Positions 49,015-60,939 of a stretch of DNA of 64,000 nucleotides are shown in pieces (position 1 is the first letter of the stretch; the number at the start of each line of letters is the position of its first letter). The notes beneath the pieces were generated by a model. It saw only the letters and a list, made by a program, of their open reading frames with translations. It had not been told where the DNA came from and searched no databases. Position numbers and translations under genes: made by a program. The stretch comes from Tillandsia leiboldiana. Lineage: Eukaryota > Streptophyta > Magnoliopsida > Poales > Bromeliaceae. The stretch covers positions 3,038,137 through 3,102,136 of the forward strand of contig CM055077.1 of the NCBI GenBank assembly GCA_029204045.2, written 5' to 3'.

Positions 49015-49939
49015 TATATTAGTTCTTTATTTCTTTGTTTGATTATTTCTTCTTTGTTAGATGTTTAGATGTACAAAAAATATGTTTGGTTTCATGAAAG
49101 AATAGACAAGCCAAAATTGTATTAATTAACTTACAAAATTACTCTTTAAAAAACTCTCTATTAAATGATTAATCATAATTTATATTACTTAACATTAGTT
49201 TTTCGTATATAATAATGATATTGATTTACTAGCAAATTTTGCCAGTTTACGAATACTAAATTTCCTAACTCCATAAATTTTACGATTTCAAAATACCCTT
49301 CTTCCTTTCTCTGTCAGGTCAAAAATGAATATAAAAAATTGAATCACTTTTAAAATTTTAAACATCCTACTCACTTTTCCTGACAAATCTTTATGTATAT
49401 ATGTACGTATGTATGTACATATGTATATATATATGTCTGTATATATATATATATATATATATGTATATGTTACAATTCGATTGGCTGACAACTCGATGTC
49501 CGCTCAGTCGCCAGGTTAATTTACATTGTTCTTCTTTCTTCCCCTGTTACATCTTTTAATTTGTTTAAGTCAAATTTGAACTTAATATATGTGTGTTGGA
49601 TGTCCATTTCTCTGTTGGCAGATTAATTACAGTTGGTCTTTTCTGATAAGTCTTTAAATATGTATACGTATACGTATACAACTGTACATACGTATATATA
49701 TATATATACATGTTACAGCTCGCTTGGCTTACAGTTCCATGGTCTGAGGGTACGGTACAGTTTGATGGTACATCCGCTTGCGTTCGTCACGGGGTTGGGT
49801 TTGGTTTCGTGGTCTGTCCGCTTGCAACCGCCAGGTTTGTTTACATCTTGCTTCTTTCTTCCCCTGTTAGATCTTTTAATTTGTTTAAGTAAAATTTGAA
49901 ATTAATATTTGTGTGTTGGATGTTCATTTCTCTGTTGGC

Positions 49940-50700
49940 AGATCAATTACAGTTGGTCATCCTGATCCTTTATTCGACAGACCCGCAACATCAATTCAAT
50001 GGTCATCCTGATCCTTTATTTCAGACTTTTGAACGGTACATACTCCACAGTACTTTTCAAGAAAACTTTGATCAAAATGTTAGTATAATGCTAATGCGGG
50101 GCTTTAAATTGCAGGTTGTTTACCATATGCCCACAACAGAGAATGACATGCGATCTGGGAGCATCCATTTGGCTCTTCGGGGCCTGTTCTACAAGCTTCG
50201 GTACAGTGAAAATTGTGTTTCCACGAAAGACCTTACTAAATCTTTTGGATGGGGCACACACGATTCTTTCATGCAGCATGATGTGCAATAGTTGAATAGG
50301 GTTCTCTCAGAGAAATTGAAGATAAAGTGAAGGTTTGTCATCTATAAGGTTTTCCAATTTGTATTCGTCTACTGTGACCATTAAATCATTCATTTCCAAT
50401 ATGGCATAGCGGACTGTTGTGGCCGGCACGATCCAGCGGTTATTTGAAGGGCATATTATGAATTATATTCAGTGAGTGATTCTACGGTAAATATTAAGCA
50501 GGTGTACCCTGTTGAAAATTAGCAATACATCATTTCCTTCTGTCCTATGATAAATAACATGACTGGTTTATGCAGGCCTCCAGCTTGATGTCAAAGGATG
50601 TAAAGATGTTTATGCTTCATTTCATAAAGATGTTCAAGTGGAGCGACTGGAAGGTGATAATAAATATCATGCTGGACTCCAGTTATGGTCGCCTGTTCAA
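49940..50700 (+). pseudogene. UBP12/UBP13-like USP-domain fragment with retained introns
   Basis: Three exon pieces of a ubiquitin-specific protease: 50115-50332 (VVYHMPTTENDMRSGSIHLA...SFGWGTHDSFMQHDVQ, then TAG where the family has Glu), 50410-50471 (TVVAGTIQRLFEGHIMNYI), and 50576 to about 50695 (LQLDVKGCKDVYASFHKDVQ, then VERLEGDNKYH). GT/AG intron edges between them survive, so this is captured genomic DNA, not a retrocopy. The catalytic Cys box lies before the fragment in intact proteins and is missing; an exon between the second and third pieces is also lost. Stops at 50290 and near 50328 confirm decay. Confidence 0.8.
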
Positions 50701-50719
50701 CTTTTATTCCCAGATTATC

Positions 50720-51135
50720 GAAAACTGGTCCCCCCCCCCCCCCCCCCTGTTTTTTCTGCCCACCCTTGCGTCAGAGAGGTTAAATTTCAAAGAGGTTAAA
50801 TTTCAACTTCGAATTTGGTTCCCCCCCCCCCCCCCCAAACACTTTTATCTTCTACTTTGAATGTTCCATGTTCCATTAATATATATACGCATATGTAGTT
50901 GGATATGTATATATACATGTACCTGTATACCTATATGTACATGTGGCTGCATATGTACATACATACGTACGCACCTGTATACCTATACGAACATGTGCCT
51001 GCATACGTATATACGTACGTACGTATATGTATAAGCGCGTGATGTATACGCGTGTGCGTGCGTCCCTGCGTGTATATTATATATATATATATATGTGTCT
51101 GTCCGGGCCTGTGTGCGGGTGTGTGTGTCGCTGTA

Positions 51136-51166
<31 letters not shown>

Positions 51167-52020
51167 GTGTGCATGCTTGTGTATATATATATATATATAT
51201 ATATTACGGTCTTTTACTTTCCTCTTTTTTGATCACTCTAATTTAACTTACTGTTTGTTCTTTCCTTTCTTGAACAATTTTGCGTCCTACTTTGAACATT
51301 GCATTAATTCTAAATATGTGTTCCCTGCTTTTGTGTTTAGTTTGTTGTTCAATTGGGCCCTGCTAGCCTCATCCTGACGTTGATTCGGTTGCGTGGTGAT
51401 TCAAGGAACCTCCCGGCTGCTGTCGGTATCCTCTTTGCCTCCCTCTTATAAGTTCGCCAATATTCTACCTAATATTGACATTAAATTATCCCCCCCCCCC
51501 CCTATTCTGATTTGCCTCTGACTTTTTTCAGATTTGGTTCTAACTTTTTTTACATTTGCTTTAAGTTCTGACTTTTTTTTTATTTGGTTTACAGATGGAT
51601 GCCGCTTCGCTATTTGACCGTGCACCTCTTACCAACGTATTTGTGGGATAACGTGGTTGTCGGGTGCTCATTGCGTTGTCGTCCACATACCGGTTGCGTG
51701 TGGCGTGTCCTGCTATGCTTTTCTGTTGATCTGCCAGAAGTTTTTTTACTCAAATTAATGAAATAAACCTACTGCAATGGGTCTACTCGAATCATATCGT
51801 AATACTCAAGATATTAATATTTACCCGTCGTTGTCTTCCCCCCGCACCTCCCCCTTTGCTGCCAGATGTTTGTGGTTATTTGTTTACTAACTTAATTTAC
51901 AATTTAACTTACTAATAGTTGGGAGTTTAATTTTACGTTCAAAATTTAGTTGGAAATTATAATTACTTCCTGCGAAATTTCCACATTTATTATAACTCTA
52001 GCATAATAATATTTGAGAAG
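50720..52020. other. Microsatellite- and poly-C-rich stretch
   Basis: C-runs at 50730-50747, 50821-50836 and 51491-51502; alternating purine-pyrimidine (GT/TA/TACG) tracts at 50880-51205. Short exon-like pieces near 51370-51425 and 51595-51650 are not recognised. No gene called. Confidence 0.5.
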
Positions 52021-52021
52021 T

Positions 52022-52345
52022 TTCATTTTAGGTTTATATATTTGAGTCAACTCTGAAAAATAATTTGTACTTCTATATATAAAAATCTTAGAAATAATCT
52101 ACAAGACTAAATTTAAATAAATATAGATTAAAGTTACTTAACTAACAAAGAGTTTTTAAAGGAGTGCTTTGACTATAATTTTGTTCCATTTTAGATTTAT
52201 ATATTTGAGTCAACTCTGAAAAATAATTTGTACTTCCATATATAAAAATCTTAGAAATAATCTACAAGATTAAATTTAAATAAATATAGATTACAGTTAC
52301 TTAACTAACAAATAGTTTTTTAAAGAGTGATTTCACTATAATTTT
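52022..52345 (+). repeat. Tandem duplication of a ~163-bp AT-rich unit
   Basis: TTTATATATTTGAGTCAACT through ACTAACAAA.AGTTTTT occurs twice with about 163-bp spacing and few differences. Non-coding. Confidence 0.85.
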
Positions 52346-52570
52346 GTTCACACAGTCTCTCTCTCCCTATTTCTCCTCCGGGTTGGACCCATGTGTGTGT
52401 CCTTTGCAGCCGTTGGTTGGGACAGACCGGCCGGTGCATGTATTGGTATGGCCGATCACCGTCTGTCTTCTTCGGGCTTGGCAATCGTGGCCGCACATGA
52501 CTGTTAGATCTTCCTTGCTCTCTCTCCCTCTGTCTCTCTCTCTCTCTTCTCCTCCGGTTTGCACGGTAAT
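52346..52570 (+). repeat. Copy of the 26660-26880 leader block
   Basis: CTCCGGGTTGG...ATGTGTGTGTCCTTTGCAG, CCGGTGCATGTATTGGTATG and CTGTTAGATCTTCC...CTTCTCCTCCGG follow the same order as at 26695-26880. This marks the right limit of the modular array. Confidence 0.75.
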
Positions 52571-53724
52571 ATCACTCTCTAAAGATTGAGTGATACTAAA
52601 TAACGCAACTTATATACACATTTCTAAATCAAATTATATGTTCAGGTATTTTGTTCCTGTTTCTTAAATATATTGTTCCTAATTTGGTTAAGTTTTTCCT
52701 TGCTGAGTTTTCTGTTTACTACTTATACTAAAAAAATGTATCATTTCAAGGCAGTGAAATTAGCTTATATTAGAAATTAACTAATTTCCTTTGTTGTTAT
52801 TATTGATCCTTTCATTTGCTTTCGTTTTTCCAAGCCCGACATTTTCTATGATACTGCACAATAATGGCCCTGCATGATTACCTTCAAGATGGATGGGAAC
52901 ATTGCTCTTTAAATTTCTAATAATATAGGTTGCACCGTGTTGATGAGCAACCAAGCACTTCAAGTTTGTTGGTGGTTTGGATGGCTTATTGACCGGCAAC
53001 AAAGTATTGGTGTCTACTGTGTCCTCTTCGGTTGTACTTATTCACCTCAATTTTTTTATAAAATATATACATATATATTTTAATACTTTTTTAGTAATTA
53101 AAATTTACAAATCAATATATTGGAATATTATATATATATATTCACCTCAGAATTTTCCTACTTACTACATTTGTTTTTCTTACTTGAATATCCAAATGTT
53201 AATTTCTTGCTTACTATTTACTTTTTTACACTCCAAAACAAATTACTTATCTATACTTCCTCTTCTCGAAATTATTACTTTAGTCACCACACCTTATTCG
53301 TAAAGGCAAGAAATTCTTTAAGAATTTCCGATAGCCTACCACAGGCTCATGGAGACTTCTTGCATGTATCTCTTTTTGAATTGTATCCTTAGTGCATTTC
53401 ATTGAAATTCTTTGAGTGTTAAGCAACCAACTCATAAAGAGTTTTGGACGGCTAGCACAAACTCATTGACATTTTGTCGTCCTTCTTTTTAATATTTCGA
53501 AGAGTTCTCCGTATTTTGATGAATCATCTTTCGATTAATATTTTGTTTTCTAATTTATTCTTTATTGTGTTCCCCGTTTAAATATTGTACATCATCTTTT
53601 ATGTACTTCCCTTTTGATTATTATTTTATTTTATAGTTTACTTATTCTTCTTTCTTTTGATTAAACATGTAAATAAGTATTTACATGCTCTTGATGCCTA
53701 ACAAGACAATTTTTTTCCCTGCAG
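52571..53724 (+). other. Region upstream of the Helitron leader exon
   Basis: AT-rich, no gene recognised. Contains TTGACCGGCAAC at 52989-53000, shared with 42547-42558. Confidence 0.45.
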
Positions 53725-53831
53725 CGTCCTTTTACCCTCATCTTCTTTCGGAGTTATTATTATCTACTTCCTAATGGATTGCCGCTCGATTGCTAGCATG
53801 TGATGCATGAAACTCTTTTGTGATTACTAAG
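53725..53831 (+). other. Leader exon-like block A (107 bp)
   Basis: Preceded by TTTTTTCCCTGCAG and followed by GTACCAG; ends GTGATTACTAAG. It has the same length, splice-like borders and partial sequence as 55911-56017. Probably a non-coding 5' UTR exon of the ORF at 54167. Confidence 0.5.
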
Positions 53832-54166
53832 GTACCAGTTAGTACTTTATTAAACAAATAAGGGCTAATATTCTCCACAGAATAATTTTTCCAGAATTGT
53901 ATTTAATTGTCAGTGGTTCTATTTGGACTTTTAATGTATACAAATGAAGTGCATCCATATGCACTGTCAATAGATATGCGATTTGTTTAACGTATGCAGG
54001 TGAAGCATACTAATATGCATTTTGTGTAGAAATCAAATATTCAACCGATTATAATCCATATAGATTATGTGTACAAATACTTATCTTGCCCGCTTATATA
54101 AATGTAATCCTCTATTTCTTCTTCTTTCTTTTCCCAGTGTTTTTTGCCCTATCTATTATCCTTCCA

Positions 54167-54697
54167 ATGGCCATTATTCAGCTATCTTATCTTAAATTAC
54201 TTGAGGAAATGAGTGCGAAGCTAGGGATCGAAAGTCCTCAATGTAACATGACTTCGGTTGGCCATGGGTGGTTCGTTGCCTACATAGAATTCAATGTTGT
54301 CCGTGTTGGTTCAGTTGTTGAAACCCTACGCTGCTGGGGCGGGCCATCTCCTGATATGCAAGAAGCAACGGAAGAGGCCGCTTGTTCTACTATACAAAGA
54401 ATGAAGTGTGAATTTGCACTAAAAATTAAAGATGTCAACTATGAGGATTATATGTTGTATAAGGATATGTACGGTCAACTCATTATCCAGTATACTACTC
54501 TCTTGAGCAACTACAATAATCTAGAGCATGAATACAACATGCTAAAAGATTCTTATAATTCTACTGTTGCTCAGCATTCGGCCGAACAAGTAAGAATGCG
54601 GTCTATAATTGATGAGTGCCGTGCCACCATCAATTATCTTCGTCGTGGTTGTTCTGTTTCTTCAGCGGACCCATCTGATGAAAGCTCCGATTCTTAG
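54167..54697 (+). CDS. Helitron-linked protein with dsRBM-like domain and coiled coil
   Basis: Intact 176-residue ORF. The ATG at 54167 is chosen because it aligns with MTTVV of the paralog at 43404 and follows a TTTTCCCAG acceptor-like site at 54137. Residues ~5-80 follow the order helix (YLKLLEEMSAKLG), strand (QCNMTSVG), strand (WFVAYIEFNVV), strand (SVVETLRCWGG), helix (MQEATEEAACSTIQRM), as in dsRNA-binding domains; this is inference from layout, and the usual KKxAE basic helix start is absent. Residues ~85-160 are Tyr/Leu/Asn-rich and likely coiled-coil. The tail is acidic (DPSDESSDS). It lies 1.5 kb upstream of Rep/helicase on the same strand. I do not recognise a named family. Confidence 0.65.
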   Translation: MAIIQLSYLKLLEEMSAKLGIESPQCNMTSVGHGWFVAYIEFNVVRVGSVVETLRCWGGPSPDMQEATEEAACSTIQRMKCEFALKIKDVNYEDYMLYKDMYGQLIIQYTTLLSNYNNLEHEYNMLKDSYNSTVAQHSAEQVRMRSIIDECRATINYLRRGCSVSSADPSDESSDS

Positions 54698-55910
54698 ATC
54701 TAGAGTCGATTTCGTTTTGAGTTTTCTTTCTGTTGTTTACTTTCGTGAGCTCGAGTTAGGTTTTATGGAGATTTGTAATATATCTGCTACAGTTGTGTAC
54801 CGTTATTTTGGCCTATCTTTTTTACGAAAGTTTGTAATATGACTGCTTTAGTTCTCTCACTATATTTTAGTTCTTCCGTCCTGTAAAAAATTATGATATT
54901 CTGCGTTCTCTACGTATTTCTCAAGGTTCTCTTCTCGATATATCAATATTCTAACAGAAAACGTCAAAATATATGTTCTTAGATAGAAAAGGAGAGCAAA
55001 AAAACCTTTGATTTATGGCCATACCATACATATCATTTACTTTCGGTTTTGTGTTTATGATTTAAAGTTTGCTTCCTATATTTCTACTTATATTTTTTTA
55101 CATATTTTCTTGCGATATTTGCTTGCTATGATGACTCTCCCCTTTGATATTGTGTTCTTATACTTATTAACATATCTTCTGACATATTATTCTGGTACAT
55201 TGGTAGGCCATGCTACGTAAAAACATTTGGTAATTATTGAGGTATTCTTTCTCACCTGCATCAACTCCTTCTGTTATTACTCAATAAATCATATATATGT
55301 AAAGTAGATAACTTATTTCTGTATACTTCACATTTCGTAATTATTGAGGTATTCTTTCTAAACTGCATCAACTCCTTCTGTTATTACTCAATAAATCATA
55401 TATATGTAAAGTAAATAAATTATTCCCATATACTTCTGATAATAGAGTACAAGCTTTGGAATAATGTAAAATAAAATAAATAAATTAGCAAAAATGTACT
55501 TTTTGATTGGATATTTCTATTTCTTTATTATCTAATGTCTATTTTTTATAATAACAACATATCAAAATAACAATATTTGGAATTTTTATTTATTCTTTGT
55601 GAACTTTATGTAAATTGTCTAACAATTATGGAACGAATTCATCAAAAGTTTTCGATCATCTATCAGAAATTCGCTATGTTTCGTTTTTTTACCTTCCATA
55701 TATATTTTGAATAATTCTTCGTATTCTACTGACTTATTTCGAAGATTTTTTCCAATTTTGACGGACAAAGACATGACTTATTATTTAAGTTAATTTTGTA
55801 CTATTCTTTCCTTCTAGAATGTTTTACTTATTTTCGTTTTGGGTACTTCAAGATATGAATAAATATTCATATGTTATTGATGACTAATAAAATGATTATG
55901 ATTGTTGCAG
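54698..55910 (+). other. Spacer between the small ORF and Rep/helicase
   Basis: AT-rich 3' UTR-like and intron-like sequence. A ~107-bp unit (TAATTATTGAGGTATTCTTT...) is tandemly duplicated at 55231-55440. No gene seen. Confidence 0.5.
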
Positions 55911-56017
55911 TGTTCCCGCCGTGTTGTTCTCTGGGAATTAGTGCTATCTACTTTCCTACAAATTATTCCGCGTCCCTACTAGCACATCCAACGTGAAAAG
56001 CTTCTCTGGCTACTAAG
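55911..56017 (+). other. Leader exon-like block B (107 bp)
   Basis: Preceded by GATTGTTGCAG, ends CTGGCTACTAAG and is followed by GTATTACTTAG. Matches block A in length and in TATCTACTT, CTACTAAG|GTA and TTAGTACTTT. A second acceptor (TTTCAG at 56219-56224) then lies six bases before the Rep/helicase ATG, so this looks like a spliced 5' UTR exon. Confidence 0.5.
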
Positions 56018-58726
56018 GTATTACTTAGTACTTTGGGAAATAAATAATGTTTGAATATTTTTTTACATGTGTTGTTTTTCGAACAAACTCAATTTCCCGT
56101 TGTTGTTATTTCCTATATGCATATTTACTTATCCAATACTCACAGAATGTATTGTATATATCTTATTAATAACAATAGTACTATTTTACTTCATACATTT
56201 TAAATTTTTTCCTTTATATTTCAGGATTAAATGGATATATCATCAATATATAGAGAAAATCGGGAAAAAAGAAAAAGAATATTAAGTGAACGCAGGAACA
56301 AATCTACAAGTAGTAATACAGAAAACATGAATAATCAAATAATTCCTCAGGAGTCCTCTCATTATACTCTAGGAGATGCTCGCGGATCTTCAATATGCAA
56401 ACAGAATCGTAAAAAAAGGAAAAGAATACTAAGCCAGCGCAGGGATAAGTCTAAAAGATATCATCCACATGGTACAAATAATGACGTTATTGATGAGAAT
56501 AGGTCTCATACTTTAGAAAATAGTCATTTACCTCAAATGAGAGGGATTGTATCTTCTTCGTCACAATCCCACTATCCTGAGGTATCTTATTTAGGATTGC
56601 CAGAATATCAATGTCAATCATGTGGGGCTTTCTTATGGTACAACGAAAGAATTCACAAGCATAGACATCAAAGTACTCCTAAATTTTCTTTATGTTGCCA
56701 AGAAGGGAGGATTTGTTTACCATTGCTAAGAGATACCCCAACTATACTAGATGTTATGTTGGATTGCCAGGGTTCTAGAAAAGCTGCAAAATTTCGGGAA
56801 AATATTAGAGTATACAACTCGATGTTTGCTTTTACCTCTATAGGTGCAAAAGTGGATATTAATATTAATAAAAAACCAGGCCCGTATATATTTAGGATCA
56901 GTGGACAAAATCATCACATAATAGGTTCTCTTCTCCCTGCTGATGGCCAACAGCCTAAATTTGCTCAATTATATATCTATGATACTGAAAATGAGGTTGA
57001 TAATAGAATGAGAATTTTTGGTGCAAGTGATGATGCCAACAGTATTGATAAGGATATTGTTACAGATTTGATGAAAATGTTTGATAGTGAAAATGAAATT
57101 GTTAAGGCATTTCGAATGGCTAGAGATCGTTTTAGAGAAAGCGATTACTTACCAATTAGATTACGACTGGTTGGTACACGGAATGTAGCCAGCACACAGT
57201 ATAATCCTCCGTCATCTGCTGAGATTGCTGGTTTGATTATTGGTGACTTAGGTTGTGCAGATCAACACCGAGATATTATTGTTGAACATAAGATGAATTG
57301 GCTTAAACGTATCAGTGATTTACATCCCTCTTTTATGGCTATGCAATATCCTTTACTATTTCCCTATGGTGAGGATGGTTTTAGACTTGGCATTGAAAGT
57401 AGAAAAGAGTCACGTAGAAAAACAAACTCCAGGCAATACATTACAATGCGTGAATTTTATGCATATAGAATTCAAAATAGACCACATGAAGGAAAGACAC
57501 TCATACGTGGAGGGAGACTTCTTCAACAATATATAGTAGATGCCTTCTCTTGTGTTGAAGAAGAAAGACTTGGTTATATCAGAAGAAACCAATCAAATTT
57601 ACGGTCTGAAATATATAAAGGTATAAAAGATGTTGTTGTCCAAGGTGATGTTGATGGTAATGCTATTGGAAAAAGAATTATATTGCCCTCAAGTTTTACT
57701 GCTGGTCCGCGTTATATGATGCAAAATTATCAAGATGCTATTGCTATATGTAGACACTGTGGGCCTCCCGATTTATTTATTACATTCACATGTAATGCAC
57801 AGTGGCGAGAAATACGAGATGCACTACATTTTATTCCTGGCCAACGATCTGAGGATAGACCAGATATTGTTAGTCGAGTCTTCAAGATGAAATTGGAATC
57901 CTTTATGGCTGATATAAAAAAAAATCATTTCTTCGGTCCATCCATAGCTGGTAGGGAACTACAAAACATTTACACCATATTTATAGTCTCAAAAAAAAAG
58001 TTTCCTTTATTCCAAATGTTCCTCACTCTAAGTTTTACGTTGCTTTTTCTTCTATGTTGATACAGAGTTATATACAGTTGAATTCCAAAAAAGAGGGCTT
58101 CCGCACGTACACATTTTAGTATGGTTGCATGCTAACCACAAATACTTAACGAATGTTGAAATTGATTCGATTATTTCAGCTGAGATACCTGATCAAGTTA
58201 GTAATCCAGATGGTTATGCAGTTGTCGAAAAATTTATGATCCATGGTCCCTGTGGACTCGCAAGATTAGGAGCGCCATGTATGGTAAAAGGTTATTGTTC
58301 AAAACATTTTCCAAAGGAATACAATAATGAGACAATAGTGAATGATGATGGTTATCCGATATATAGGAGAAGAAATAATCAAAGAAGTGTTCTTAAAAAT
58401 GGAATTGAACTTGACAATAGATTTGTTGTCCCCCATAACTTACCATTACTTCTTAAATATCAAGCTCATATTAATGTTGAGTGGTGTAACAAATCAAGAC
58501 TCATAAAATATTTATTCAAGTATATTAACAAAGGACCGGACCGATCAGCAGTTATTATAGAAAATAATATCAATCCTAATGCTGTTTCTTCCACTCATCA
58601 TTATAAAGAGGTTGATGAAATCAAGCAGTATCTTGATTGCCGGTATTTATCAGCATACGAGGCTATTTGGAGGTTGTTTGATTTCGATATTCACTTTAGG
58701 CAACCATCTGTTGAGAGATTAACTGT

Positions 58727-59209
58727 GCACCTGTAGCGACCCGACCCACTAGTAATAATAACTTGTTGGGCCCAAACCACAGCCCAAAATGCTTAAGCCC
58801 AGTTATTATTACTAGTGTCCAAGTCTCATATAAATCCAATCTCAATTCCATCCACATCCGATGTGGGACTATTGGGGGCGTCACAGACTCCCCCCGTTTA
58901 GGCCTGACGTCCTCGTCAGCCCAAACACACACACAGCAGCCCAAGATCACCAGGCGATGTGAGACTCGTCTCGCTAGCCCTGTCATCTAGACCTAGACTC
59001 AGCCGAGACTCGCCACACACTTCCGGCTGGTTAATGGCTCTGATACCAAATGTAGCGACCCGACCCACTAGTAATAATAACTTGTTGGGCCCAAACCACA
59101 GCCCAAAATGCTTAAGCCCAGTTATTATTACTAGTGTCCAAGTCTCATATAAATCCAATCTCAATTCCATCCACATCCGATGTGGGACTATTGGGGGCGT
59201 CACAGCACC
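58727..59209 (-). mobile_element. TRIM retrotransposon in the Rep domain
   Basis: Two 154-bp LTRs (58732-58885 and 59051-59204, TG...CA) flank about 165 bp. TTTGGTATCAGAGCCA on the minus strand is the initiator tRNA-Met primer site, next to the right LTR. The target GCACC is duplicated at 58727-58731 and 59205-59209. Removing the element restores the Rep frame exactly. The LTRs look essentially identical, so insertion is recent. Confidence 0.92.
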
Positions 59210-60939
59210 TTCCACTGATGAATAATGTTACATACCGTGATGATGAAAATTTAGAAAATTTGTTGAATCGTCCTGCTATTGAGAAAACAATGCTCACAAC
59301 ATGGATGGAAACAAATCTAGCCAATGAGAATGCTCGTGAACTCACATATGTAGAATTTCCGACTAAATGGGTATGGCATTCACAAGATAAGTTTTGGTCA
59401 AGTCGAAAACAAGGCAATCGTATAGGTAGAATAGTTTATGTTCATCCGAGCGCGGGAGAACTTTATTTTCTACGAATGCTTCTAAATATTGTCAAAGGTC
59501 CTACAAATTATAAGGAAATTAGAACTATCAATGGTTTGTTCATGAGACATTTCGATCTGCATGTGATGCTCTCGGGCTACTTGGTAATGATAGAGAATGG
59601 GGAGAAGCACTGAGAGAAGCATCTCTTTCGTCCTCTTCAGGCCAACTGAGGGAACTATTTGTAATTTTGGTCATGTTTTGTGAAGTTTCAAATCCAAGTA
59701 AATTATGGGATGAACATTGGGAATTATTAGCTGATGATATTTTATACAGATTGAGGAATATTCTAGGCATTCAAAATCTTAGACTGCCTCAGATAGAACT
59801 TCAAAATCATGTTTTATTTGAACTCGACGTTTTATTCAAGAAGAATGGAAGCTCGCTTGATCATTTTAATCTTCCAGTGCCTAATAGGTTGATTGTTGAA
59901 CAGTTTAATAATAGACTACTCAGAGAAGAGACGGATTACAATATAGATGACTTAAAAGATGAGCATACACGATTGTTTGGTGGATTAAATGATGAGCAGA
60001 AGAAAATATATAATGCTGTTTTGGTTTCTGTATATGAAAATATTGGGGACTTAATATTTGTTTACGGGCATGGTGGAACAGGAAAAACTTATCTTTGGAA
60101 TACTATTATATCAAAATTACGATCAGAAGGGAAAGTTGTGTTAGCTGTAGCCTCTTCAGGAATAGCATCACTTTTATTACCTGGTGGGCGTACAGCACAC
60201 TCAAGATTTAAGATACCTATTAAAATTGATGAGTCTTCAATTTGTGGAATTAAAAAAGGGACTCACCTTGCAAAGTTACTAAACTATGCTAGCTTAATTA
60301 TTTGGGATGAAGCACCTATGAATCACAGGAATTGTTTTGAAGCTTTAGATAGATCACTAAAAGATATTATGGATTCAAATAATACATCTACCAGTGAAAA
60401 AAAATTTGGAGGGAAGACTATTCTTTTAGGAGGAGATTTCAGACAAATACTTCCGGTTATCGTGGGAGGCACTCGACATGATATTATTAATGCATCTCTT
60501 ACAAAATCTGCTATATGGAGTGCGTGTCGACTTTTTCGATTGCAAACAAATATGCGGTTGTTACAAGGTTCTCTTGCAAATGAAAGCGCTACTTTATCTT
60601 TAGCCGAATTTAGCAAATGGGTATTGGATGTTGGTGATGGAAAGATAGATACTATTAAATTAGATGGAGAGGAAGAAGCTACTTGGATACAAATTCCGGA
60701 TGATCTACTTATAGCAGATAATGATAATGGAATTGAAAGTATTGTTCAGGAGATATACGATAATATTCAAGCAAATTATAGTAATCCAATCTATTTAAGA
60801 GATAGAGCAATTGTTACCCCGATAAATGAAATAGTTGACGAGATTAATACATATGTACTTTCTTCAGTACCAGGTGAAGAACGATCATATTTAAGTTCAG
60901 ATTCAGTATCTAATTTATCAGGAAATGTTGAGGACAACG

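Noticed and set aside
51584..51766. 60-codon plus-strand frame
   Set aside because: No recognisable domain, and a competing frame (ATG at about 51594) stops after 18 codons; insufficient support.
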